From: an uncultured Treponema sp.
GTDB lineage: Bacteria > Spirochaetota > Spirochaetia > Treponematales > Treponemataceae
Assembly: GCA_937892225.1 (NCBI GenBank)
Contig: CALAUH010000012.1
Coordinates: forward strand, 1-11,338
Length of the DNA stretch: 11,338 bases
Reading direction: 5' to 3'
The notes beneath the pieces are model-generated. The model saw nothing but the letters and a program-made list of their open reading frames with translations. It ran no database searches and was not told the origin of the DNA. The translations under genes and the position numbers were made by a program. Positions 1 through 6,169 of this stretch are shown here, piece after piece; the stretch's first letter is position 1; each line of letters begins with the position of its first letter.

Positions 1-197
1 TTGTTTTACCATGTGTCTGTCTTGCAAATTATGTTTTTAAAGCACCATTTTTATTAGTATTTACGTTATGTTATATAGATGAACCCATCAGATATATTTT
101 AATGCAAATTCATATGTATTCTGGAAAATGGATTAAACCGGTAACTCCAGAAGGAAAACAGGGATTAAAATTATTTCTTGAAAATAAAAAAAAATAA
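1..197 (+). CDS. Probable MATE-family efflux transporter, C-terminal end (partial)
   Basis: The frame beginning at base 3 is open without a stop until TAA at 195-197, giving the last 64 residues of a protein whose start lies left of the window. The visible part has a hydrophobic segment (about APFLLVFTLCYI) followed by a basic cytoplasmic-type tail with the string SGKWIKPVT. A tail of the form 'sGkWi..vT' directly after the last helix is familiar from MATE (NorM/DinF-like) multidrug and toxin exporters, which use an ion gradient to expel cationic compounds. The family call rests on this short tail only and is tentative; that it is the real 3' end of a gene is better supported, because a 64-codon open frame runs in from the window edge in very stop-rich DNA. 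The next gene starts 37 bases later on the same strand, so co-transcription is possible. Confidence 0.55.
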   Translation, partial: VLPCVCLANYVFKAPFLLVFTLCYIDEPIRYILMQIHMYSGKWIKPVTPEGKQGLKLFLENKKK

Positions 198-234
198 TTA
201 TAAAATAAAAAAAAATTAATTAAAGGATACATTT

Positions 235-1929
235 ATGAAAAAATTAATACTTTTGTTTTTATGTTTATTATCAACAACAACATCTATATTTTCACAAAGT
301 TCACCACAACTTATAAATGATGAATTAAATTCAAACTTAAACTTTGAATTATTGTATCCTGCAGAATCAGATAAAAAATTAAGTCTTGTTAGAGTAGAAC
401 AATATTTTTTTGAACTTTCATCATATTCAGCTGCAAGATTTCTTTATGTAATTGATAATAAAGGTGGAAAAAGAAAAGTAAATTTTAAATCTCCCGGCAA
501 AAATATTAAGGAAATAGAAATATATGATGAAACTTTTGAACTTTTACCAAAAGTCCTGATGAATAAATATTCTCATATAAATAAATACACATATAATGAA
601 GCACTTAATGGATTTGTAATTGAATTAAAACGAGGATTGAATTATCTTTATGTAACTTACGAGTCAGATTATAATAGCATACCAGATCACGATCAGAAAC
701 TAACAAAATCTGTAACTGTAGATTATAAATCAAGCGAATTCTGGGATTTAACAAATTTTACACAATCAAAAATCTATTTAAGCGTAAATAAATATGGATT
801 ATTAATTAATGATATTGATTTTAATTTTATTGGAACATTTAACACAAATACAGAAAAAATTGAATCTGTAGACAATATTGAAAACTGTAAAAACTTCAAT
901 TTCTATAAAAGCAGCAAAGAATATTATGATAATTTACTTGTTTGGGAAGATACAAAATTCCCTAAAAATGCATGGAATTTTATAAAAGTTGATGCACCAG
1001 ATAATTTCCTTTTTGATAAAGATGTAAAAAAAGGTGGATTAAAAATAGCTACCCAGAATCTTGAAATTTATAAAGGAAGTACAAAATCATCTGAATTGAT
1101 ACAGACATTACAAAAATATTCAAAAGTGAATATAAAAAAAGTCGGACGTGCAGATGCAATTGACGGAATGATAAATAACTGGGTTTACGTAGAAATACAA
1201 CCTGGAAATAAAGATTTTTATGGTAATAATATAAATAGAAAAATTGAAGGCTGGTGTTTTGCAGGATATTTAAGAAGTTTTATGCCTGTATCTTTAATGG
1301 AATATAAAGAAAAATTCTTACTGGCAAATCAACATAAATATAATTACAATCTGTATAGAAATGATGATTATCTTTATATATCAACAGATTTTATGCAGAA
1401 TTTAATAGCATCTGGAAATCAAGATTTAGTAAAAGACTATATTAATTTTATAATTCCATTTATTGATGAACATGATGAATCATTAAAAATAAGACAGGGA
1501 ATTGATCCGATTATATGTGCAGTAGAAAATGATAATAAAGATATGGTTAAATTTATTGCAGAAACATCGTCTTATTTTACAAATTACATTCATAATGCAG
1601 ACAGAGGCGGAACTCAAGATTATACAGCTTTAGATTATGCAAAAAATGATCAGATGATTTCTCTGTTATTAAAACTCGGTTTTAAAAATACAATAAACTT
1701 TTATGATAATGGATGGCTTCGTAAAAACTGTGTAATCTTTAATACAATACAGGATGCAGAAAACGGTAAAGGTGTTAGGGGAGTAGACGGATCAAGTATT
1801 TCTATTACTGAACGAATATATGTATTTAATAAAAAAATTGCCAAATACATCGTACTTTATAAATTAAGTGACGGACAAAAAACTTTTTATGCACAGACAA
1901 ATCAGGTAGATGTAGATCCAGATTTATAA
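235..1929 (+). CDS. Exported protein with bacterial SH3 domain and ankyrin-like repeats
   Basis: Residues 1-20 form a signal peptide (two Lys, a hydrophobic core, then SIFS before Q21) without a lipobox Cys, so the product is probably periplasmic or exported. Residues about 25-260 are an unassigned beta-rich region. Residues about 268-347 look like a bacterial SH3 domain, ending in the typical GWCFAGYL signature. Residues about 387-485 read as degenerate ankyrin repeats (IASGNQDLVKDYI, then DPIICAVENDNKDMVKFI, then YTALDYAKNDQMISLLLKLGF). The last 75 residues are unassigned. SH3 domains of this sort often bind peptidoglycan or peptides, and ankyrin repeats bind proteins; no catalytic motif is visible, so an envelope scaffold or interaction role is inferred. 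The start is supported by AAGGA at 223-227, seven bases before the ATG. It is followed by a strong terminator. Confidence 0.8.
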   Translation: MKKLILLFLCLLSTTTSIFSQSSPQLINDELNSNLNFELLYPAESDKKLSLVRVEQYFFELSSYSAARFLYVIDNKGGKRKVNFKSPGKNIKEIEIYDETFELLPKVLMNKYSHINKYTYNEALNGFVIELKRGLNYLYVTYESDYNSIPDHDQKLTKSVTVDYKSSEFWDLTNFTQSKIYLSVNKYGLLINDIDFNFIGTFNTNTEKIESVDNIENCKNFNFYKSSKEYYDNLLVWEDTKFPKNAWNFIKVDAPDNFLFDKDVKKGGLKIATQNLEIYKGSTKSSELIQTLQKYSKVNIKKVGRADAIDGMINNWVYVEIQPGNKDFYGNNINRKIEGWCFAGYLRSFMPVSLMEYKEKFLLANQHKYNYNLYRNDDYLYISTDFMQNLIASGNQDLVKDYINFIIPFIDEHDESLKIRQGIDPIICAVENDNKDMVKFIAETSSYFTNYIHNADRGGTQDYTALDYAKNDQMISLLLKLGFKNTINFYDNGWLRKNCVIFNTIQDAENGKGVRGVDGSSISITERIYVFNKKIAKYIVLYKLSDGQKTFYAQTNQVDVDPDL

Positions 1930-1937
1930 ATAAAAAA

Positions 1938-1979
1938 ACGGTGATTTTATAACAATTTTTATTGAAATAAAATCACCGT
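1938..1979. terminator. Bidirectional rho-independent terminator between convergent genes
   Basis: A perfect 13-bp inverted repeat (ACGGTGATTTTAT at 1938-1950 and its complement at 1967-1979) is extended inside by CAAT/ATTG around a TTTT loop (1953-1964), with an AA/AA internal bulge. On the minus strand the stem is followed by a run of seven T, so it fits best as the terminator of the acyltransferase gene ending at 1997. It also sits directly after the stop of the plus-strand SH3/ankyrin gene, where the following sequence is AT-rich but lacks a clean T run. Confidence 0.9.
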
Positions 1980-1996
1980 ATATTAAAAAGCTGGAA

Positions 1997-3238
1997 TTAT
2001 TTTATCAGTTTATTAACCAACTTATTACAGAATTTAAATATCAATCCTAAAACAATTGTTAAAGCAAATACACAGGCAGCATAAATTCCAAGATTATAAT
2101 GACCTTCTTTTAAGATTGGAATCATTCCGTTTTTAAGAATAATAAATCTGAATACTTCAAGAGCAATTAAATTCATCATATATGTTTCGTAAGAAATGTT
2201 TCCGAAGAATTTTGTAACAGGATTTTTAACATAATATTTCATCATAATCACATAAATAAGAATTACAAAGAAACAAACCTGTGGAATCTGTGCACAATAA
2301 CATATAAATTTATTCAAAATACCAGGACCTTTTCCATTGTATTCAGACCAGTATCCATATTTAAACTGTGTATAATTTGACAACATATTAAATGCGATAA
2401 ATAAGATGATTATAATAAGAAGTTTAATCCAGTAGCCTTTTTTGAACCAGTTCTTAATTTTATCTTCATATTGACCAAAAATTAAACCGATTAAAAATGC
2501 CGGAATTGAATTAACCCACCATTCACCAGAGAACCATAAAATCTGATCTCTTTTCCACCAGTCAACTTTTTGCATTGCACCAGGAGAAAGCCACCAGTTT
2601 TTAGAACCAGTCCACCATGCAAAATGTCCGTTGAAACAGAACAAAACACCCAGTAAGAAAATAATTACGAACATCAAGAAGAAACATAATCCTTTGTTTT
2701 TAATGTTTTTAAAGATAAAGTAGAATGCAAAATATAAGATGATTGCAACAATCGGATACCATGCATAACCGTTCATTAATGTAAGGCCAACAAAGTTACA
2801 AATCCATTGAGCAACAGGCATTTTTCTTCCAATGATTACAAAATAAATTGCATATAAAATAATGTTTACATAAAAAGGAATGAGTAAAGTTTTTACAATT
2901 CGTTTTTTTATAAAACCGTCAAAATAGTTTTCTTTACTTATTAAACTTTTGATTAAGCCATAGCCTGAACAAAAGAAAAATACAGCAACAAAAAAGAAAC
3001 CTGCATTTACAAAAATTGAAAGTTCACCAGGTTTATTCTGACCATTAGCAATCTGAAATGTTTGATTCTGTGAAATATGATGTAAAATAACACCAATAGC
3101 AGCTAATCCTCTTAAAGATTTACTGACATCTAAAGAAAAAGAATCTTCATGAAAAGAAGTTTTTCTAAAACCTGCAAATTTACCACCCCAGAGCAATAAT
3201 AAAATGCAGATTGCATAAATTGTATAAGTAACGTACAT
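1997..3238 (-). CDS. Acyltransferase-3 family integral membrane protein
   Basis: A 413-residue polytopic protein with about ten hydrophobic segments spread along its length, the usual size for the acyltransferase-3 family (OafA/NodX/WecH type). These proteins transfer acetyl or other acyl groups across the membrane onto surface polysaccharides or other cell-envelope glycans. The diagnostic N-terminal motif is present: SKSLRGLAAIGVILHHI at about 40-55, with the conserved Arg43 and the His53/His54 pair, followed by the FFFVAVFFFCSGYGL segment (about 81-95) that corresponds to the family's 'FFvlSGf' signature. The acceptor cannot be told from sequence, and no glycan biosynthesis genes adjoin it. 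The start is supported by GGAGGT on the minus strand (bases 3242-3247), and the gene has its own likely promoter at 3262-3290. A Nudix gene lies 110 bases upstream on the same strand. Confidence 0.88.
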   Translation of the reverse strand: MYVTYTIYAICILLLLWGGKFAGFRKTSFHEDSFSLDVSKSLRGLAAIGVILHHISQNQTFQIANGQNKPGELSIFVNAGFFFVAVFFFCSGYGLIKSLISKENYFDGFIKKRIVKTLLIPFYVNIILYAIYFVIIGRKMPVAQWICNFVGLTLMNGYAWYPIVAIILYFAFYFIFKNIKNKGLCFFLMFVIIFLLGVLFCFNGHFAWWTGSKNWWLSPGAMQKVDWWKRDQILWFSGEWWVNSIPAFLIGLIFGQYEDKIKNWFKKGYWIKLLIIIILFIAFNMLSNYTQFKYGYWSEYNGKGPGILNKFICYCAQIPQVCFFVILIYVIMMKYYVKNPVTKFFGNISYETYMMNLIALEVFRFIILKNGMIPILKEGHYNLGIYAACVFALTIVLGLIFKFCNKLVNKLIK

Positions 3239-3261
3239 TTTACCTCCAAATGTATAAATTT

Positions 3262-3290
3262 ATTTTATAACCAGATTTATATAAAATCAA
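3262..3290 (-). promoter_or_regulatory. Probable promoter of the acyltransferase gene
   Basis: On the minus strand TTGATT (3290-3285) and TAAAAT (3267-3262) are separated by 17 bases, a vegetative sigma-70-like arrangement. Transcription would start near 3255, leaving a short leader that includes the GGAGGT ribosome binding site at 3247-3242. Confidence 0.5.
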
Positions 3291-3348
3291 ATTGTTATGG
3301 TGATAAAAAATATAAGAAACAGGGATGAAAAGGATAAAAGGGATAAAA

Positions 3349-3756
3349 CTAAATTAATATTTTTTCGATTTCATTTAAAATGATTTTATCTGCAGGAAGC
3401 CAGTTTACAGAATAAAGATTTTCATTATTAAGCCAGCTTGAATCTTCATGTTCCAGAAGTTTAAGTTCACCACTGACAATTGAACATAAAATACAATGCA
3501 TAGTTAAATGAAAAGCAGGGTAGTCATAATCAACAACTCCAAGTATCTTTTCAGTTTTTACTTCTGTATCAAGTTCTTCACGGATTTCCCGAACAATACA
3601 TTCTTCTGGTGTTTCATCCGGTTCTAGTTTTCCACCAGGTATTTCCCATCTTCCTTTAAAATCACCATATCCACGCTGAGTAGCAAATATTTCTTTTTTT
3701 CCAGTCTCTGGATTTATGCGAAGAATGATTGCACCACTTACCGTAATTTGTTTCAT
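3349..3756 (-). CDS. Nudix hydrolase, MutT/NudG-like (deoxy)nucleoside triphosphate pyrophosphohydrolase
   Basis: A 135-residue single-domain protein, the usual size for MutT-type enzymes. The Nudix box runs from G42 to T64: G42, E48, then R56-E57-I58, E60-E61, which supply the metal-binding helix for hydrolysis of a nucleoside diphosphate linked to another moiety. The flanking context, FKGRWEIPGGKLEPDETPEE, is typical of the subgroup acting on oxidised or modified (d)NTPs such as 8-oxo-dGTP, 5-hydroxy-CTP or 5-methyl-dCTP. One oddity is Asp63 where the box normally has Gly (GX5EX7REUXEEXGU); the metal ligands are intact, so activity is still expected. No Shine-Dalgarno sequence precedes the ATG. 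A TATAAT at 3773-3768 (minus) lies 11 bases before it, so the leader is very short. The exact substrate is not deducible. Confidence 0.88.
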   Translation of the reverse strand: MKQITVSGAIILRINPETGKKEIFATQRGYGDFKGRWEIPGGKLEPDETPEECIVREIREELDTEVKTEKILGVVDYDYPAFHLTMHCILCSIVSGELKLLEHEDSSWLNNENLYSVNWLPADKIILNEIEKILI

Positions 3757-3849
3757 AATTATATTTTATTATAAAAATGATTAGATAAACAATAGGAAAT
3801 AATAAGAAAAAAGATATGGAAATATAAAAGATTAATGCCACACGGATTT

Positions 3850-3879
3850 GAAAATCCTACGGATTTTCTAGATTTTTTT
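3850..3879 (+). terminator. Orphan hairpin followed by a T run
   Basis: GAAAATCC (3850-3857), a TAC loop and GGATTTTC (3861-3868) form a perfect 8-bp stem, followed four bases later by seven T (3873-3879). This reads as a plus-strand rho-independent terminator, yet no plus-strand gene ends here: both neighbours are on the minus strand. It may end an unannotated small RNA, be a relic of a lost gene, or simply be a stem below the vsr gene. Confidence 0.5.
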
Positions 3880-3881
3880 AT

Positions 3882-3918
3882 GGTGTAACGATTATTGATA
3901 CACCTGGTGTTGTATAAT
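3882..3918. repeat. Alternating inverted boxes (GGTGTA / TACACC / GGTGTT) next to a TATAAT
   Basis: GGTGTA (3882-3887) pairs with TACACC (3899-3904). The latter also forms a tight palindrome ACACC-T-GGTGT (3900-3910) with the next box. A consensus TATAAT follows on the plus strand at 3913-3918. The arrangement could be mutually exclusive hairpins or an operator beside a promoter. No gene is downstream on the plus strand except antisense to vsr, so the role is unknown. Confidence 0.4.
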
Positions 3919-3932
3919 AAATATAGAAATGA

Positions 3933-4391
3933 TTAATCAGACTGGATTTCTAAGAACTGATCAGAAGATTCTTCTAGCCATTCTATAATCTGGTCTTTAA
4001 CGGTTTCAATTTTTTGTCTGGAGTTTTTCCCCCTTATAGAACATTCCCAGACGATGCATATTCTCCAGCATTCATTTTTATAATGCTGGAGAATTTTTGC
4101 ATCACGTTCTTTATTTTTATTAAATTTTTCTTTCCAGAATTTTTTATTAGATTTTGGAAAAACAAAATATTTACATCCTTCGTGAGCATGCCAGAAGCAG
4201 CCGTTAATAAAAATAACAGCATAATAATGAGGAAGAATAATATCTGGTTTACCAGGATAACGTTTATCACATATTCTGTAACGAAAACCAGCTTTATGTA
4301 AAGCAGAACGAATCTGTTTTTCCGGAGCCGTGTTTTTACTGCGGATATGAGACATATTTTTATGACGTTGTGATGAAGTTAGCGTATCCAT
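3933..4391 (-). CDS. vsr: Very short patch repair-type DNA mismatch endonuclease (Vsr)
   Basis: A 152-residue protein matching the Vsr family over its whole length. Vsr nicks DNA 5' of the T in T:G mismatches created when 5-methylcytosine deaminates, limiting the mutagenic cost of a C5-methyltransferase. Visible landmarks are the N-terminal LTSSQRHKNMSHIRSKNTAPE, catalytic Asp50 in GKPDIILP, and the core FINGCFWHAHEGC (61-73), giving zinc ligands Cys65, His70, Cys73 and Cys117 (in VWEC) and the intercalating aromatics Phe66/Trp67. Relative to E. coli Vsr, the Thr63-His64 pair is Ile62-Asn63. The start at 4391 is supported by the conserved MDxLT opening, although no Shine-Dalgarno sequence precedes it; an extended -10 lies seven bases upstream, so the mRNA looks leaderless. 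It sits head-to-head with the restriction gene, as expected for a partner of the adjacent C5-methyltransferase. Confidence 0.93.
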   Translation of the reverse strand: MDTLTSSQRHKNMSHIRSKNTAPEKQIRSALHKAGFRYRICDKRYPGKPDIILPHYYAVIFINGCFWHAHEGCKYFVFPKSNKKFWKEKFNKNKERDAKILQHYKNECWRICIVWECSIRGKNSRQKIETVKDQIIEWLEESSDQFLEIQSD

Positions 4392-4398
4392 AAAAATA

Positions 4399-4407
4399 AT
4401 TATAACA
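4399..4407 (-). promoter_or_regulatory. Extended -10 promoter of vsr, predicted leaderless start
   Basis: On the minus strand TG-T-TATAAT (4407-4399) is a consensus extended -10. Only seven bases separate it from the ATG at 4391, so transcription should begin at or next to the start codon. No convincing -35 is seen 17 bases upstream, which is common for extended -10 promoters. Confidence 0.6.
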
Positions 4408-4432
4408 TTAAATATAAAAATAGATTTAATAA

Positions 4433-4461
4433 TTGCAGATTATTTTTAACTATAATATAAT
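4433..4461 (+). promoter_or_regulatory. Probable promoter of the restriction endonuclease gene
   Basis: TTGCAG (4433-4438) and TATAAT (4456-4461) are spaced by 17 bases; a second TATAAT overlaps at 4451-4456. Transcription would start near 4468. A possible TTG start codon at 4433 coincides with the -35 element and is therefore not the translation start. The block at 4443-4460 is nearly identical to one upstream of the methyltransferase gene (5090-5107). Confidence 0.6.
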
Positions 4462-4495
4462 AAAATATTATATTATTAATTATTATGAGGTATTT

Positions 4496-5071
4496 ATGTC
4501 TAAAACTGAAATTTTTAAAAAATTTGGCCCTATAATTATTGATGATGCTAGAATTAATGAAACATGTAATGCTTATTTTAAATGGAAAGATTTAAATACT
4601 TATATTTCTAATTGTAGTCATCGAGGAATTAATATGCCAGATGCAATATCAGAACCTATGGGGTGTTATTGTATGGACTTAATTTGGAATAGAGGTGATG
4701 AAGTTGGAGATGCTACTAATCCTAGAACTAATGAAAAAATTGAATTTAAAGCAACATCACGCTTTGAAGGAGATTTATCCTCTTTTGGACCAAAATGTAA
4801 ATTTGATGATTTAGTATTTTTACGTTTTAATACGGATGATAATATATTATTTATATATGATTTAAATATCAATTCAATTGAATTTGGAAAATTACCTGCT
4901 AATTCAAAACAAACAATAGAAGACCAAAAAAAACAAGGTAGAAGACCACATGTAAGTTTACAAAGTTTATTTATCGATCCTAAAGGTAATGATCCTGAAG
5001 AAAGATTACCAGATATTATTTTTGATATTAGAAAATGTACTATTATTGATAATAGAAAAATTAAGAAGTAG
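4496..5071 (+). CDS. Type II restriction endonuclease, Bsp6I-like (predicted GCNGC specificity)
   Basis: A 191-residue protein resembling the Bsp6I restriction endonuclease family, whose type member cuts GC^NGC. The support is pattern recognition of family-type strings: HRGINMPDAISE (42-53), GDAT plus IEFKATSRF (71-90), SSFGP (95-99), FDDLVFLRF (103-111) and QKKQGRRPHVSL (144-155). Asp72, Glu83 and Lys85 form a credible PD-(D/E)XK active site (D-x10-E-x-K). The start at 4496 is chosen because GAGG lies at 4487-4490 with a 5-base spacer; a longer frame from TTG at 4433 overlaps the promoter and adds an A/T-driven, Ile/Tyr/Asn-rich stretch with no SD. It is followed after 59 bases by a C5-methyltransferase and preceded divergently by vsr, a classic type II system. 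Specificity is inferred from the family and from the GCNGC pair in the downstream palindrome. Confidence 0.85.
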   Translation: MSKTEIFKKFGPIIIDDARINETCNAYFKWKDLNTYISNCSHRGINMPDAISEPMGCYCMDLIWNRGDEVGDATNPRTNEKIEFKATSRFEGDLSSFGPKCKFDDLVFLRFNTDDNILFIYDLNINSIEFGKLPANSKQTIEDQKKQGRRPHVSLQSLFIDPKGNDPEERLPDIIFDIRKCTIIDNRKIKK

Positions 5072-5074
5072 ATA

Positions 5075-5103
5075 TTGCGGCGCGCCGCTTTTTTAATTAT
5101 AAT
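5075..5103 (+). promoter_or_regulatory. Methyltransferase promoter with embedded GC palindrome and two GCNGC sites
   Basis: TTGCGG (5075-5080) and TATAAT (5098-5103) are 17 bases apart and would start transcription near 5110, about 20 bases before the methyltransferase ATG. A perfect 12-bp palindrome, GCGGCGCGCCGC (5077-5088), covers most of the -35 and the first half of the spacer. It contains GCGGC (5077-5081) and GCCGC (5084-5088), both matching GCNGC, the expected target of this system. A scan of 4439-6093 shows no other GCNGC. Methylation or protein binding here would directly affect promoter recognition. Confidence 0.6.
5077..5094 (+). terminator. Possible weak terminator after the restriction gene
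   Basis: The same palindrome can fold as a 4-bp GCGG/CCGC stem with a CGCG loop, followed immediately by six T (5089-5094). It begins five bases after the restriction gene stop, so it may also reduce read-through into the methyltransferase gene. The stem is short, so the terminator reading is uncertain and not exclusive of a promoter role. Confidence 0.4.
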
Positions 5104-5130
5104 ATAAATTATTATTTAAAAGAGGTATTA

Positions 5131-6093
5131 ATGATAACTTGTGCTTCATTTTTTGCTGGTGTAGGTGGAATAGCTAAAGGATTTGAAAACACTGGATTTT
5201 TTAAAACAATTTATGCTAATGAATTTGATCCATATCCAATTAAAACATATGAAAAAAATTTTAATATTAAAGTAGATTGTAAAGATATAAAAGAAGTAAA
5301 TCCATCGGAAATACCAGATTTTAAAATTATGTTAGCCGGATTTCCATGTCAAGCCTTTTCAGTAGCAGGTTTAAGAAAAGGATTTAATGATTCTAAAGGA
5401 AGAGGAACTCTTTTTTTTGAATTAGCTAGAATATTTAAAGAAAAAAAACCAGAAGTAATCTTTCTTGAAAATGTAAAAAATTTAGTCAGTCATGATAATG
5501 GAAATACTTTTAATACTATTTTAGATGAATTACAAAAAGAAAATTATTATGTAAAATATCAAATTTTAAACGCTATGGAATATGGTAATATTCCACAAAA
5601 CAGAGAACGAATTTATATCGTAGCTTTTAAGAATAAAGAATCATATAAAAATTTTGATTTTCCGTTACCTATAAAATTAGAAACAAAATTAACTGATATT
5701 ATTGATTTTAATAATAAAATTGATGATAAATATTATTATATAAAAGGAAAATATAAAGGAAATATTTATGAACAATTATCAGAAGCAATGAAAGATGATA
5801 ATCATGACATTTATCAATGGCGAAGAAAATATGTTCGTAAAAATAAAAGCGGTGTTGTTCCAACATTAACAGCTAATCAAGGTGAAGGCGGACACAATGT
5901 CTGTTTGATAAAGACATTATATGGAATAAGAAAAATGACCCCTCATGAATGTTTTAATGCACAAGGATTTCCTCCAGATTTCATATTACCAGAAGATATG
6001 AGTGATGCAAAATTATATAAACAAGCTGGAAATTCCGTTTGTGTTTCAGTAATTCAAAGAATTGCAGAAAAAATTGAACAAGCACTTAATTAA
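5131..6093 (+). CDS. DNA (cytosine-5-)-methyltransferase of the type II system
   Basis: A 320-residue C5-cytosine methyltransferase, a usual size for the class. It transfers a methyl group from S-adenosylmethionine to cytosine in the system's recognition site and so protects host DNA. The motifs are in canonical order: I, SFFAGVGGI (6-14, SAM binding); IV, GFPCQAFS with catalytic Cys73; VI, ENV (113-115); VIII, QNRER (156-160); a variable target-recognition region of about 185-265 ending in VPTLTA; IX, RKMTPHEC (267-274); X, QAGNSV (298-303). Motif I begins at residue 6, so there is no N-terminal helix-turn-helix extension of the kind that lets M.SsoII or M.EcoRII repress transcription. The start is supported by AGAGG at 5121-5125. 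GCNGC specificity is inferred from the Bsp6I-like partner and the promoter palindrome; the target domain alone does not prove it. Confidence 0.95.
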   Translation: MITCASFFAGVGGIAKGFENTGFFKTIYANEFDPYPIKTYEKNFNIKVDCKDIKEVNPSEIPDFKIMLAGFPCQAFSVAGLRKGFNDSKGRGTLFFELARIFKEKKPEVIFLENVKNLVSHDNGNTFNTILDELQKENYYVKYQILNAMEYGNIPQNRERIYIVAFKNKESYKNFDFPLPIKLETKLTDIIDFNNKIDDKYYYIKGKYKGNIYEQLSEAMKDDNHDIYQWRRKYVRKNKSGVVPTLTANQGEGGHNVCLIKTLYGIRKMTPHECFNAQGFPPDFILPEDMSDAKLYKQAGNSVCVSVIQRIAEKIEQALN

Positions 6094-6128
6094 TTTTTAC
6101 ACATTTTTTCCCAATTTTCAAAATCCTA

Positions 6129-6155
6129 TGTTATAATAAAAAAAAGTTATTATAA
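6129..6155 (+). promoter_or_regulatory. Extended -10 promoter overlapping an inverted repeat
   Basis: TG-T-TATAAT (6129-6137) is a consensus extended -10 upstream of the lipoprotein gene at 6170. It overlaps a perfect 9-bp inverted repeat, TTATAATAA (6131-6139) and TTATTATAA (6147-6155), with a 7-base spacer. AAGGAG at 6157-6162 is the ribosome binding site. The repeat could be an operator or just an effect of low complexity. Confidence 0.55.
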
Positions 6156-6169
6156 AAAGGAGCAAATCA

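Noticed and set aside
3323..3348. Possible CRISPR-like short repeats
   Set aside because: Units are too short and irregular, without spacers; no cas genes are present.
4034..4270. Minus-strand 78-codon frame inside vsr
   Set aside because: Alternate-frame shadow of vsr with no recognisable protein features.
4014..4301. Plus-strand open frame of 95 codons opposite vsr
   Set aside because: It lies wholly antisense to the well-supported Vsr gene, has Phe/Ile-rich composition from the complementary frame, and lacks a ribosome binding site.
4433..4495. N-terminal extension of the restriction enzyme from TTG at 4433
   Set aside because: The TTG coincides with the -35 element, there is no SD before it, and ATG 4496 has GAGG at the right spacing.
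4666..4872. Minus-strand 68-codon frame inside the restriction gene
   Set aside because: Antisense shadow; I considered a small controller (C) protein, but no helix-turn-helix pattern is present.
5079..5086. Isolated rare 8-bp GC site read as a cloning artefact
   Set aside because: GGCGCGCC is part of a larger symmetric 12-mer in register with promoter elements and with two target sites, so a natural regulatory origin fits better; no vector sequence flanks it.
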